This document shows positions 16,067 through 24,730 of a stretch of 40,259 bases of DNA, piece by piece. Each line of letters opens with the position of its first letter. The stretch's first letter is position 1. Source of the stretch: an uncultured Oscillospiraceae bacterium (GTDB taxonomy: Bacteria; Bacillota; Clostridia; Oscillospirales; Oscillospiraceae); NCBI GenBank assembly GCA_947632155.1, contig CANROF010000022.1:1-40259 (forward strand), given 5' to 3'. The translations under genes were made by a program, and so were the position numbers. A model generated the notes under the pieces. The model did no database searches. It was given only the letters and a program-made list of their open reading frames with translations, and was not told the origin of the DNA.

Positions 16067-17464
16067 ATGAATAATTCGGAAAAGACACTGGACATGATCG
16101 TGAACCTCTGCAAGAGCCGCGGCTTCATCTACGCCGGCAGCGAGATCTACGGCGGCCTTGCAAACTCCTGGGACTACGGGCCACTGGGGGTGGAATTTAA
16201 AAATAACGTGAAAAAGGCGTGGCTCAAAAAGTTCGTTCAGGAGAGCCCCTATAACGTGGGCCTGGACGCCGCCATCCTCATGAATCCCCAGACCTGGGTG
16301 ACCACGGGGCACGTCTCCAGCTTCTCGGACCCCCTCCTGGACTGCCGGGCCTGCAAGTCCCGGCACCGGGCGGATAAGCTCATCGGCGAGGAGCACCCGG
16401 AGGTCAACACCGACGCCATGACCTTTGACGAGATGGACAAGTTCATAGCGGAGCACGAGGACGTCATCTGCCCCGTGTGCGGCAAGCACGACTTCACCCC
16501 CATCCGCAAATTCAACCTGATGTTCAAGACCGCCATCGGCGTGACGGAGGACTCCTCCTCCACCTGCTACCTGCGGCCCGAGACGGCCCAGGGCATCTTC
16601 GTCAACTTCCCCAACATCCAGCGCACCACCCGCCGCAAGCTGCCCTTCGGCGTCTGCCAGGTGGGCAAGGCCTTCCGCAACGAGATCACCCCGGGCAACT
16701 TCACCTTCCGCACCCGGGAGTTTGAGCAGATGGAGTGCGAGTTCTTCTGCAAGCCGGGCACCGACCTTGAGTGGTTTGCCTACTGGAAGAAGTTCTGCAT
16801 CGACTGGCTCAAGGCATTGGGGCTTTCCGAGGAGAATATGCGTTACCGCGACCACGAGCCGGCGGAGCTGGCCTTCTACTCCAAGGCCACCACGGACATC
16901 GAGTACGCCTTCCCCTTCACCGACTGGGGGGAGCTGTGGGGCATCGCGGACAGGACGGACTACGACCTCACCCGCCATCAGGAGGCCTCGGGGAAGGACC
17001 TGACCTACTACGACCAGGAGGCCAACGAGCACTACATCCCCTACGTCATCGAGCCGTCCCTGGGCTGTGACCGGGTGGCCTTGGCGTTCCTGTGCGAGGC
17101 CTACGACGAGGAGCACATGGTGGACGCCAAGGGCCGCGAGGACGTGCGCGTGGTGCTGCGGCTCCACCCCTATCTGGCGCCCTTCAAGTGCGCCGTCCTG
17201 CCCCTCAGCAAGAAGCTCTCCGACAAGGCCATGGAGATAAGAAACGAGCTGGCCAAGTCCTTCATGGTTGACTTTGACGACGCCGGGTCCATCGGCAAGC
17301 GCTACCGCCGGGAGGACGAGATCGGCACGCCGTTTTGCGTCACCTACGACTTCGATTCCGAAACCGACGGCTGCGTCACGGTCCGGGAGCGGGACACCAT
17401 GGACCAGGTGCGCATCCCCGTCGCGGAGCTCAGGACGTATATCGCCCAGCGGGTGAACTTTTAA
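16067..17464 (+). CDS. glyS: Glycyl-tRNA synthetase, single-chain (dimeric) type
   Basis: This class II synthetase charges tRNA-Gly. The 465-residue chain is the single-chain form found in many Gram-positives, archaea and eukaryotes, not the alpha2beta2 GlyQ/GlyS form. Seen: N-terminal [20 protein letters not shown] and YGPLG, the family phrase [14 protein letters not shown] with RPETAQ at 170-175, [20 protein letters not shown] (motif 2), and [14 protein letters not shown] (motif 3). The C-terminal anticodon-binding domain begins near [13 protein letters not shown]. Four cysteines (C93, C96, C135, C138) may hold a zinc ion in an insertion. A GGAAGGA ribosome binding site precedes ATG 16067. 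Confidence 0.97.
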   Translation: MNNSEKTLDMIVNLCKSRGFIYAGSEIYGGLANSWDYGPLGVEFKNNVKKAWLKKFVQESPYNVGLDAAILMNPQTWVTTGHVSSFSDPLLDCRACKSRHRADKLIGEEHPEVNTDAMTFDEMDKFIAEHEDVICPVCGKHDFTPIRKFNLMFKTAIGVTEDSSSTCYLRPETAQGIFVNFPNIQRTTRRKLPFGVCQVGKAFRNEITPGNFTFRTREFEQMECEFFCKPGTDLEWFAYWKKFCIDWLKALGLSEENMRYRDHEPAELAFYSKATTDIEYAFPFTDWGELWGIADRTDYDLTRHQEASGKDLTYYDQEANEHYIPYVIEPSLGCDRVALAFLCEAYDEEHMVDAKGREDVRVVLRLHPYLAPFKCAVLPLSKKLSDKAMEIRNELAKSFMVDFDDAGSIGKRYRREDEIGTPFCVTYDFDSETDGCVTVRERDTMDQVRIPVAELRTYIAQRVNF

Positions 17465-17470
17465 AATAAC

Positions 17471-17498
17471 GCGCGGCCCCATGGACGCCGGGCCGCGC
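17471..17498 (+). other. GC-rich hairpin between glyS and the LtaS-like gene
   Basis: A 9-bp stem (GCGCGGCCC/GGGCCGCGC) with a 10-base loop lies six bases after the glyS stop. No T tract follows, so it is at most a weak terminator or a processing structure. Confidence 0.45.
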
Positions 17499-17509
17499 CG
17501 CCGTACAAT

Positions 17510-19453
17510 ATGAATGGAAGTGTTCAAGTGGCAAACGAGGGACAGAGATTTAAAAAGCTGCTCTCCGATCTGCGGAGGGCCCTCTTCGGCGAGGGCTGGA
17601 GGGGCGCTCTTTTCGCGCCGGCCCACGCCCAGAGCTGTCTGCTGTCACGGGTCCTCCCCAGGTGGGCGGCGGCGGTCCTTCGGGCGGCGGGGTGGGTGAG
17701 CCTGCCCTTTTACCCGGTCTTCTGCCTGTTTTTCCTGGACTATATGAATTTCCGGAAGCTGGATAAAATGACGGTCTTCTGGGCCGAGCACCCGCTTTCG
17801 GCGAAATTTGAGTGCATCGTCGTCCTGGCGCTGTTTTTGGGGCTGCTGCTGCTTTTGCGGCGGGGGACCCTGGCCGCCGGGGCGATGGGGGCCGTCTCGG
17901 TGATCTTCGGGTATATTAACTACATGAAGATCACCCTGAACGGCGACTACTTCCAGCCCAGGGACTTCTCCATGGCCAGTAACCTGGGGGAGCTGACGCA
18001 GTTCATAAGCGGCGACCTGCCCCGGTGGTTTTACCTGGGGGCGGCGGTGATGGTGCTTTGGACGGCGTATTTCGCGCTGTGCGGGACCAACCTGCCCCTG
18101 CGGTGGACGCTGCGCTTTCCGCCGCTCATCGCCGGGGTGCTGGCGGTGTGCTCCCTCTTCTCCACCCAGGACAAGGCCAACGCCTATCTTGCGAAGTACA
18201 ACATGACCTTTTTCGACGCGGCCCTCCAGACCTCCAACTACAACGCCAACGGCTTTGTGGGGGCCTTCACGGTGAACATCCTGATGAACAGGATGGAGCC
18301 GCCGGAGGGCTACTCCCAGGCCCTGGTGGAGGAGCTGATGGGGGAGCATGAGGCCGTGCCCCAGACGGGGGAGGACTACGACGTGATCGTGGTCCTCAGC
18401 GAGAGCTTTTTCGACGTGCGGACGCTGCCGGGAGTGGAGTTTTCGGAGAATCCCCTGAAAAACTACGACGAGATAATCGCCATGGACGGCGCCTACAGCG
18501 GGCTCGTCTACACCACCGCCAGCAGCGGCGGCACGGTGAGGCCGGAGTTCGAGATCCTGACGGGCCTCTCCACCGACTACCTCCACGACGTTGCCAGCCC
18601 CTACGAGCTGGTGGACGCCCCGGTGGAGTCGTATGTCTCCAATTACAAAAGGGCCGGGTACAGGACCGTGGCCCTGCACCCGTATATCGGCTCCTTCTAC
18701 CGCCGGGACAAGGCGTACCCGTACCTGGGCTTTGACGAATTCCTGGACCAGGACGGCGTCTGCCAAATCGTGACGCCCGAATATAAGCGCGGCCTTGTCA
18801 GCGACAGGACCACCTTTGAGGCCATAAAGTACGAGCTGGAGCACGCCGGCGGGCCCATTTTCATCGAGGCCATCACCATGCAGAACCACCAGCCCTTCTC
18901 CAAGCTCCCGGAGGACCAGATTTCCATCTCCGTCACCGCCCCGGCGCTGGACGAGACGTCGCTGACCTCCGTCACCACCTACACCCAGGGCGCGGCGGAC
19001 GCGGACAGGATGCTCCGGGACCTGGTGGACTACATCGACTCCCGTGAGAGGCCCACGGTGCTCCTCTTCTACGGCGACCACATCCCCAATCTGAGCCAGG
19101 CCTACGTGAAGTCCGGCGTCATGCCCGGAAACGGCACGCCGGAGGAGCGGATGTATATGTACTCCACCCCCTTTGTCCTCTACACCAACACCGGCGCCGC
19201 CAGCGATATGCTCCCGGAAAAAACAGGAAACGAGATCTCCACCTACTACCTTTTGGAGGTCATAGCCCGCATGACGGGCTTTGCCGAGACGCCCTACATG
19301 CGGCTTTTGGCGGATTTTTACAGCCGTGTGCCGGTGTATAACGTGCGGCTCTGGCCCATCGAGGTGACGGAGGACGTGACGGCCCTTCGCCGGATGCACG
19401 AGGTCATCACCTACGACCGGCTCCTGGGGGAGCGCTGGTCCGTGGAGAACTGA
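17510..19453 (+). CDS. LtaS-like membrane sulfatase (lipoteichoic acid synthase family)
   Basis: A 647-residue polytopic membrane protein with an extracellular alkaline-phosphatase/sulfatase domain (COG1368 type). LtaS relatives polymerise glycerol phosphate from phosphatidylglycerol onto an envelope acceptor. About five hydrophobic segments fill residues 60-230, among them the runs FECIVVLALFLGLLLLL and YLGAAVMVLWTAYFALC. The catalytic domain begins near YDVIVVLSESFFDVR. It includes SSGGTVRPEFEILTG with the likely nucleophile T342, ALHPYIGSFYRRD, and the metal-binding FYGDHIPNL. The start is uncertain: ATG 17510 has no clear ribosome binding site, and an in-frame GTG at 17528 has GGAAG eight bases upstream. 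Whether it makes lipoteichoic acid or another phosphoglycerol polymer is unknown. The next gene starts one base after its stop. Confidence 0.9.
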   Translation: MNGSVQVANEGQRFKKLLSDLRRALFGEGWRGALFAPAHAQSCLLSRVLPRWAAAVLRAAGWVSLPFYPVFCLFFLDYMNFRKLDKMTVFWAEHPLSAKFECIVVLALFLGLLLLLRRGTLAAGAMGAVSVIFGYINYMKITLNGDYFQPRDFSMASNLGELTQFISGDLPRWFYLGAAVMVLWTAYFALCGTNLPLRWTLRFPPLIAGVLAVCSLFSTQDKANAYLAKYNMTFFDAALQTSNYNANGFVGAFTVNILMNRMEPPEGYSQALVEELMGEHEAVPQTGEDYDVIVVLSESFFDVRTLPGVEFSENPLKNYDEIIAMDGAYSGLVYTTASSGGTVRPEFEILTGLSTDYLHDVASPYELVDAPVESYVSNYKRAGYRTVALHPYIGSFYRRDKAYPYLGFDEFLDQDGVCQIVTPEYKRGLVSDRTTFEAIKYELEHAGGPIFIEAITMQNHQPFSKLPEDQISISVTAPALDETSLTSVTTYTQGAADADRMLRDLVDYIDSRERPTVLLFYGDHIPNLSQAYVKSGVMPGNGTPEERMYMYSTPFVLYTNTGAASDMLPEKTGNEISTYYLLEVIARMTGFAETPYMRLLADFYSRVPVYNVRLWPIEVTEDVTALRRMHEVITYDRLLGERWSVEN

Positions 19454-19454
19454 T

Positions 19455-19802
19455 ATGGGTACGGGACAGGAATTCGCGAAAAAGCTGGGGGTCTTCGGGT
19501 GTATCGGCGTGCTGATACTCTCCGTCCTCGCCACCGTGGCGATGTTCACCGCCCGGGGCACGGCGGTGGAGGGCTACGCCCCGGCCGGGGACGCCGAATA
19601 CTATAAGACCCGGCCGGAGGAGCTTTTGGAGGAGATAGAGGCAAACCTCCTGCCGCTTCTGGACGCGCCGGGGGTGGAGCTTGCGCTCCGGGACGGGGTC
19701 ATCGAGGTCACGGGCCCGGCGGAGGCCTTGCAGACGGTGCGGCTGGCCCTTATCCACTACTTTGACCCCAAGGAATTTACGTTTACGGAGGTGCCGGAAT
19801 GA
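19455..19802 (+). CDS. Small single-pass membrane protein of unknown function
   Basis: A 115-residue protein with an N-terminal membrane segment (about residues 12-33, GVFGCIGVLILSVLATVAMF). An acidic helical part (YYKTRPEELLEEIEANLLPL) and a short beta-rich end (VELALRDGVIEVTG, then ALQTVRLALIHYFD) follow. The beta-helix order of the end recalls a BON-like module, but this is only a visual impression. It begins one base after the LtaS-like gene and its TGA overlaps the nadE ATG by four bases, so it is surely translated with them. It may assist the envelope enzyme upstream; there is no direct evidence. Confidence 0.8.
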   Translation: MGTGQEFAKKLGVFGCIGVLILSVLATVAMFTARGTAVEGYAPAGDAEYYKTRPEELLEEIEANLLPLLDAPGVELALRDGVIEVTGPAEALQTVRLALIHYFDPKEFTFTEVPE

Positions 19803-21727
19803 AGGACGGATTTATCAAAGTCGCGGCGGCCACGCCGAAAATTCGCGTGGCGGACTGCGAATATAACGCAAACGAGATCATCCGGCTCTGCCATGAGGCG
19901 GCGGGGCTGGGGGTCAAGATCCTGGTTTTCCCGGAGCTTTGTATCACGGGCTACACCTGCGGGGACCTCTTTTTGCAGGACACGCTGCTGGACGCCGCCG
20001 AAAAGGCGCTGGAGCGTGTCAGGGCCATGACGGAGCCGCTGGACATGCTCATCGCCCTGGGGTGCCCCGTGCGGCACGAGGGAAAGCTCTACAACTGCGC
20101 CGTCGTGATGCTGGGGGGCAGGTTCCTGGGCATAGTCCCCAAGACGCGCCTTCCCAACTACGGCGAATTTTACGAAAAGCGCTGGTTTGAGGCGGGAGGG
20201 CCGGACAACTGCTGGGATACCCTGTGCGAACACGGCGTCTGCTTCGGCACCAGCCAGTTTTTCCCCTTCGATGACGTTCCGGGCCTGACCGTGGGCGTGG
20301 AGATCTGCGAGGATCTGTGGGCCTCGGACCCGCCCTCCAACCGGCTGGCCGCCCTGGGGGCCACGGTGATCTTGAATCTCTCCGCCTCCAACGAGCTGGT
20401 GGGCAAGGCCGCCTACCGGCGCGAGCTGGTGCGCAACCAGTCCGCGCGGCTCAACTGCGCCTACATCTACTCCGACGCGGGGGAGGGGGAGAGCACCACC
20501 GACCTCGTGTTCGCGGGACACGACCTGATCGCCGAAAACGGTTCGATCCTGGCGGAGAGCCGGTTCAAAACGGGCCTCACCGTCAGCGAGATCGACGTGC
20601 AGCGCCTCGCCTTTGAGCGCCGCCGGAACACCACCTTCCGCGCCTTGGACGAGCCGAAAATTAACCTCCAGTACAGTGTCGCCGGGACCACGTTCATGCT
20701 GGGGACGGCGGAGACAACGCTCACGCGTCCCGTGGCCCGCAGCCCTTTCGTCCCCTCGGAAAAGGACGAGCGGGAGGAGCGGTGCCGGGAGATCTTCGCC
20801 ATCCAGACCCAGGGCCTCAAAAAGAGAGTGGAGCACACGGGCTCCAAAAAGCTGGTGGTCGGCGTCTCCGGGGGGCTGGACTCGACCCTCGCCATGCTGG
20901 TTTCCGCCATGGCCGCGCGGGAGCTGGGGCTGCTTTCGGATGCCCTCACAGCCGTCACCATGCCCTGCTTTGGCACCACGGCGCGCACAAAATCAAACGC
21001 CATGGTGTTGGCGGAGAAGCTGGGGGCCGAGCTGCGGGTGGTGGACATCACAAAATCGGTCCGCCAGCACTTTGCGGACATCGGACACGATGAAAATGAC
21101 CACTCCGTGACCTTTGAAAACGCCCAGGCCAGGGAGCGGACTCAGGTGCTGATGGACATCGCAAACTCCGAAAACGCCCTGGTGGTGGGCACCGGGGACC
21201 TCAGTGAGCTGGCTCTCGGGTGGGCCACCTACAACGGCGACCACATGTCCATGTACGGCGTCAACGCCGGGGTGCCCAAGACCCTGGTGCGCTACGTGGT
21301 GGGCTGGTACGCCGACACCTGCGGGGATGACGGCCTCGCCGCCGTTTTGCGGGACATTTTAGCTACCCCCGTGTCCCCGGAGCTCCTGCCGGCGGAGAAC
21401 GGGGAGATCTCCCAGAAAACCGAGGACCTGGTGGGGCCCTATGAGCTCCACGACTTCTTCCTCTACTACTTTGTCCGCTGGGGGATGGGGCCTTCGAAGA
21501 TCTACCGCCTTGCCAAATACGCCTTCGCGGGCGTTTATGACGACGCCACGATTTTGAAGTGGCTCAAGACCTTTGTCCGCCGCTTCTTCGCCCAGCAGTT
21601 CAAGCGCTCGTGCCTGCCCGACGGGCCCAAGGTGGGCTCCGTGGCCCTCAGCCCCAGGGGCGACTGGCGGATGCCCTCCGACGCCGAGGCCGGGGCGTGG
21701 CTGGACGAGCTGGAGAATTTGAAATGA
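19799..21727 (+). CDS. nadE: Glutamine-dependent NAD+ synthetase
   Basis: It makes NAD+ from nicotinic acid adenine dinucleotide, taking ammonia from glutamine. The 642-residue two-domain form is seen. Residues 1-270 are a nitrilase-type glutaminase with triad E46 (VFPELCITGY), K115 (VPKTRLPNYGEFYEKRWF) and C170 (GVEICEDLW); this spacing agrees with known glutamine-dependent NadE. From about residue 350 the synthetase domain follows with the ATP pyrophosphatase loop GVSGGLDST (355-363) and GTGDLSELALGW. The start overlaps the upstream gene by four bases and the stop overlaps mnmE by four bases (ATGA), so translation is coupled on both sides. Confidence 0.97.
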   Translation: MKDGFIKVAAATPKIRVADCEYNANEIIRLCHEAAGLGVKILVFPELCITGYTCGDLFLQDTLLDAAEKALERVRAMTEPLDMLIALGCPVRHEGKLYNCAVVMLGGRFLGIVPKTRLPNYGEFYEKRWFEAGGPDNCWDTLCEHGVCFGTSQFFPFDDVPGLTVGVEICEDLWASDPPSNRLAALGATVILNLSASNELVGKAAYRRELVRNQSARLNCAYIYSDAGEGESTTDLVFAGHDLIAENGSILAESRFKTGLTVSEIDVQRLAFERRRNTTFRALDEPKINLQYSVAGTTFMLGTAETTLTRPVARSPFVPSEKDEREERCREIFAIQTQGLKKRVEHTGSKKLVVGVSGGLDSTLAMLVSAMAARELGLLSDALTAVTMPCFGTTARTKSNAMVLAEKLGAELRVVDITKSVRQHFADIGHDENDHSVTFENAQARERTQVLMDIANSENALVVGTGDLSELALGWATYNGDHMSMYGVNAGVPKTLVRYVVGWYADTCGDDGLAAVLRDILATPVSPELLPAENGEISQKTEDLVGPYELHDFFLYYFVRWGMGPSKIYRLAKYAFAGVYDDATILKWLKTFVRRFFAQQFKRSCLPDGPKVGSVALSPRGDWRMPSDAEAGAWLDELENLK

Positions 21728-23076
21728 GCGAGCTCATCGCCGCCGCGGCCACGGGGAATGTGCGCTCGGCCATCGGCGTCATACGCCTGTCCGGCCAGGG
21801 GGCCATCCAGTGCGCCGACCGGGTGTTCCGGGCGAAAAACGGCAGAAAAATGGCCGATACGGCCTCCAATAAGCTGGTTTACGGCGAAATTTACGACGGG
21901 ACCGGGGCGCTTTTAGATACCGCCCTGTGTACCGTCTCCCGAGCGCCAAGGAGCTACACCGGGGAGGACACGGCGGAGCTCTCCTGCCACGGCTCCCCGG
22001 CGGCCCTGGGGGCCGTTTTGACGGAGCTGTTCCGAAACGGCGCCCGCCAGGCCCTGCCCGGGGAGTTTACGAAGCGTGCCTTTTTAAACGGGAAGCTGGA
22101 CCTCACCGAGGCGGAGGCGGTCATCGACCTCATCGACGCCGATACGGGCGAGAGCGCCAAAAACGCCGCCTCCCAGCTTGCGGGGGCGGTGACAAGGAAG
22201 ACCGACGCGGTGTATGCGCGGCTTTTGGACATCATCGCCCACTTCCACGCGGTGGTGGACTGGCCCGACGAGGACATCGGGGACTTCGAGGCGGCAAATT
22301 ACCTCGACACCCTGAAGGACGCCGAAGATACCCTCTCCCGGCTGCTGGACACCTTCCAGCGTGGAAGGGTCCTGCGGGACGGCGTGCGTGTCGCCATTGT
22401 GGGGCGGCCCAACGTGGGGAAGTCCTCTTTGATGAACGCCCTTTTGGGGTTTGACCGGGCCATCGTCACGGACGTGCCCGGCACCACCCGGGACACGGTG
22501 GAGGACGTCTGCGTCTTAGGGTGCGTGAAGCTGAGGCTCACGGACACCGCGGGGATACGGGACACCGACGACGCCGTGGAGCGCCTGGGTGTGGAGCGCA
22601 GCCGGGAGGCTATGGAGACGGCGGGGGCGGTCCTGGCCGTGCTGGACGCCTCCCGGCCCATGACGCCGGAGGACGCCGGTATCGCCGAAAAGGGGGACGT
22701 TCTGGTCCTCAACAAATCCGACCTGCCCCGGGCCCTGGCGCTCCCGGCGGGGCTTTCGCGCAAGCCCGCCGTTTCCGTCAGCGCCAAGACGGGGGAGGGG
22801 CTTGAAGAGCTGGGCCGGGCCCTGGCGGCCCTTTTGCCAAAGGCGCCGGACGTGCCCGCCGGGGAGATCCTGACCAACGCCCGCCAGGCCGCCGAGGTCC
22901 GCTCGGCGCTGGCCTCCGTCCGGGCCTCCGCCGCCGCCATCCGCGACGGCGTCACCCCCGACGCGGCCCTGACGGAGCTGGAGGCCGCCCTCACCGCCCT
23001 TGGCCGCCTCTCCGGCCGGACCCTGGCCGCCGACGTGACGGACAGAATCTTCGAGCGGTTTTGCGTGGGGAAATGA
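21724..23076 (+). CDS. mnmE: tRNA uridine-5-carboxymethylaminomethyl(34) modification GTPase MnmE
   Basis: With MnmG it installs the cmnm5 group on wobble U34 of certain tRNAs. The 450-residue protein has the normal layout: an N-terminal tetrahydrofolate-binding domain (IAAAATGNVRSAIGVIRLSG), a helical domain split around the G domain, and G motifs GRPNVGKS (227-234, K233), the G2 region TDVPGTTRDTVED, DTAG, and NKSD. It ends with the catalytic C-terminal motif FCVGK. The start ATG overlaps the nadE stop by four bases. The usual Firmicutes neighbours mnmG and rsmG are absent here. A strong terminator follows. Confidence 0.97.
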   Translation: MSELIAAAATGNVRSAIGVIRLSGQGAIQCADRVFRAKNGRKMADTASNKLVYGEIYDGTGALLDTALCTVSRAPRSYTGEDTAELSCHGSPAALGAVLTELFRNGARQALPGEFTKRAFLNGKLDLTEAEAVIDLIDADTGESAKNAASQLAGAVTRKTDAVYARLLDIIAHFHAVVDWPDEDIGDFEAANYLDTLKDAEDTLSRLLDTFQRGRVLRDGVRVAIVGRPNVGKSSLMNALLGFDRAIVTDVPGTTRDTVEDVCVLGCVKLRLTDTAGIRDTDDAVERLGVERSREAMETAGAVLAVLDASRPMTPEDAGIAEKGDVLVLNKSDLPRALALPAGLSRKPAVSVSAKTGEGLEELGRALAALLPKAPDVPAGEILTNARQAAEVRSALASVRASAAAIRDGVTPDAALTELEAALTALGRLSGRTLAADVTDRIFERFCVGK

Positions 23077-23118
23077 GGAAAGCGGATGGGCGCAAAGCCA
23101 ATCTCATAAATCACAAGC

Positions 23119-23148
23119 GCGGGCGGGTCCCAGACCCGCCCGCTTTTT
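23119..23148 (+). terminator. Rho-independent terminator after mnmE
   Basis: An 11-bp perfect stem (GCGGGCGGGTC at 23119-23129 with its complement at 23133-23143), a CCA loop and five T residues. It lies at the 3' ends of the convergent mnmE and ABC genes. The T tract serves only the plus strand. Confidence 0.9.
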
Positions 23149-24730
23149 ATTTTATTCTTATCTCTACGGAGTCCGCGATGAGCGGGGCGGAGTGGGAGGC
23201 GTAGATGAGGGGGCGGCCGTCCGCCGCCAAGAGTCTTTTGAGCCCCGCGCGGGCGGAGGCGTCCAGGTGGTTTTCCGGCTCGTCCAGCAGGAGCACGGGG
23301 GCGGGCTTCATGAGAGCCCGGACGAGGCACAGCTTTTTGCGCTCCCCGGGGGATAAATTCCCGCCGCTGTCGCGAATCTCATAGTCCAGGGGCTTTTCAA
23401 AGCCCAGGGCGCCCAAAAGCTCCGCCGCCCGGGGAAGGCGCCCCTCCGGCACGAAGAGGTTTTCCGCCGCGGTACCGGAGAAGATGTGCCCGTCCTGCTC
23501 CGCCGCGGCCGTCAGGGCCCGAAGCTCCCCGGCGGAGAGGGCGCGGCCCCGCCCGTCGGTGACGCGGCCCGCGTCCGGGGCGTAAACGCCCGAGAGAATG
23601 CCGAGGACGGTGGATTTTCCGCAGCCGTTGGGGCCGGTGAGGCGGATCTTTTTGCCAAGGTCAAGGGTGAGGTCCGCGCCCTCCAGCACGGGCTCCCCGC
23701 CGGGGTAGGCGAAGCGGACCCCCTCCAGCCGCAGCGCCCTTACGGGCGGGGCCTTGCCCGCCGGGTCCCGGCCGGCGTAGAAGATCTCCAGGCGCTTTCG
23801 GACTACGGCCTCCTCCCGGAGCTGGAGGATGAGCTCTTCAAGGAGCTGATAAAACCGCGTCACCGTGGGCATTACCAGCACCCCGGTGAGCAGCGCGCCC
23901 ACGCCCAGAGAACCCCGGGAGAGCATCAGCGCCCCCGCCGCGATGACGCCCAGGGGCACGCCGTAGGTACAAAGGCAGGAAAAGAGGGCGTCCATCCCGT
24001 CGAAGGCGTCCTGCCGGCGGCCGGCCTTTTCGCAGTAGCCGGAAAATCCGGCGTGGAGACGCCCGATGTACCGCTCCGTGAGGCCGTACCCGCCAAGAAA
24101 GTCCCGTCCGGAGAGCATGGCGTACTCCAGCCCCTCCCGGGCCTCCTCGTAGTCCATACGGTCCGCCCGGAGCTTCGCCTTCGCCCGGGCGTTCAGCGCC
24201 GCGCGCCACACCGGCAGCGCCGCCAGCAGGGCCATCACCAGGATGAAGAGCGGGTCAAAGGCGCCGGAGACGAAGGCGGCGCACAGCACGGCGAGATATA
24301 CCGCCATGGACAGTGGCCGGGTGCAGAGCGACATGAGGATGAAGTAGTAGTCGGTGGAGTCCGTGTCCAGACGCCGGACCAGGGTCGCCGCGTCCAGGGA
24401 CCGGGCGCTTTTCATGGGCAGGCGCAGATACCGGCCAAAGAGAAAATTGCCGTAGCCGAAGCCCCGGCGCGTGAGGAGCAGGTTTTCCCACAGCGCCGTC
24501 AGAGGCTGGGCAAGCACGCCGGCCAGAAACGCCGGGATAAAGACGAAAAGCCGCGCCCGTATCCGGGCCGTGTCGAGGGCGAGGAGCGCGTCGGCCATGC
24601 CGCCGATCATCCAGGAGGTGACGACGGGCAGAGTGAGGGAGAACATCTCGTTGAAAAAATGGAGGGCGAAGCAGGGGAGCATCCACCTGACGCAGTCACG
24701 CCGTATTTGACGCTCAACCGTGGTTTTCAT
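23147..24730 (-). CDS. ABC exporter half-transporter, second subunit
   Basis: A 527-residue half-transporter: an N-terminal exporter-type membrane domain with about six helices (residues 15-300), then an ATP-binding domain. Seen: Walker A GPNGCGKST (K372), the signature stretch GNLSPGERKKLCLVRAL (LSPGE in place of LSGGQ), Walker B LLLDEPENHLD and the switch histidine in ASHSA. A GAGGGGGG site on the minus strand precedes the ATG at 24730. It overlaps the end of the upstream ABC gene by 17 bases, so the two probably form a heterodimeric exporter. The substrate is unknown; CydCD-type and peptide or drug exporters share this layout. Confidence 0.9.
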   Translation of the reverse strand: MKTTVERQIRRDCVRWMLPCFALHFFNEMFSLTLPVVTSWMIGGMADALLALDTARIRARLFVFIPAFLAGVLAQPLTALWENLLLTRRGFGYGNFLFGRYLRLPMKSARSLDAATLVRRLDTDSTDYYFILMSLCTRPLSMAVYLAVLCAAFVSGAFDPLFILVMALLAALPVWRAALNARAKAKLRADRMDYEEAREGLEYAMLSGRDFLGGYGLTERYIGRLHAGFSGYCEKAGRRQDAFDGMDALFSCLCTYGVPLGVIAAGALMLSRGSLGVGALLTGVLVMPTVTRFYQLLEELILQLREEAVVRKRLEIFYAGRDPAGKAPPVRALRLEGVRFAYPGGEPVLEGADLTLDLGKKIRLTGPNGCGKSTVLGILSGVYAPDAGRVTDGRGRALSAGELRALTAAAEQDGHIFSGTAAENLFVPEGRLPRAAELLGALGFEKPLDYEIRDSGGNLSPGERKKLCLVRALMKPAPVLLLDEPENHLDASARAGLKRLLAADGRPLIYASHSAPLIADSVEIRIK

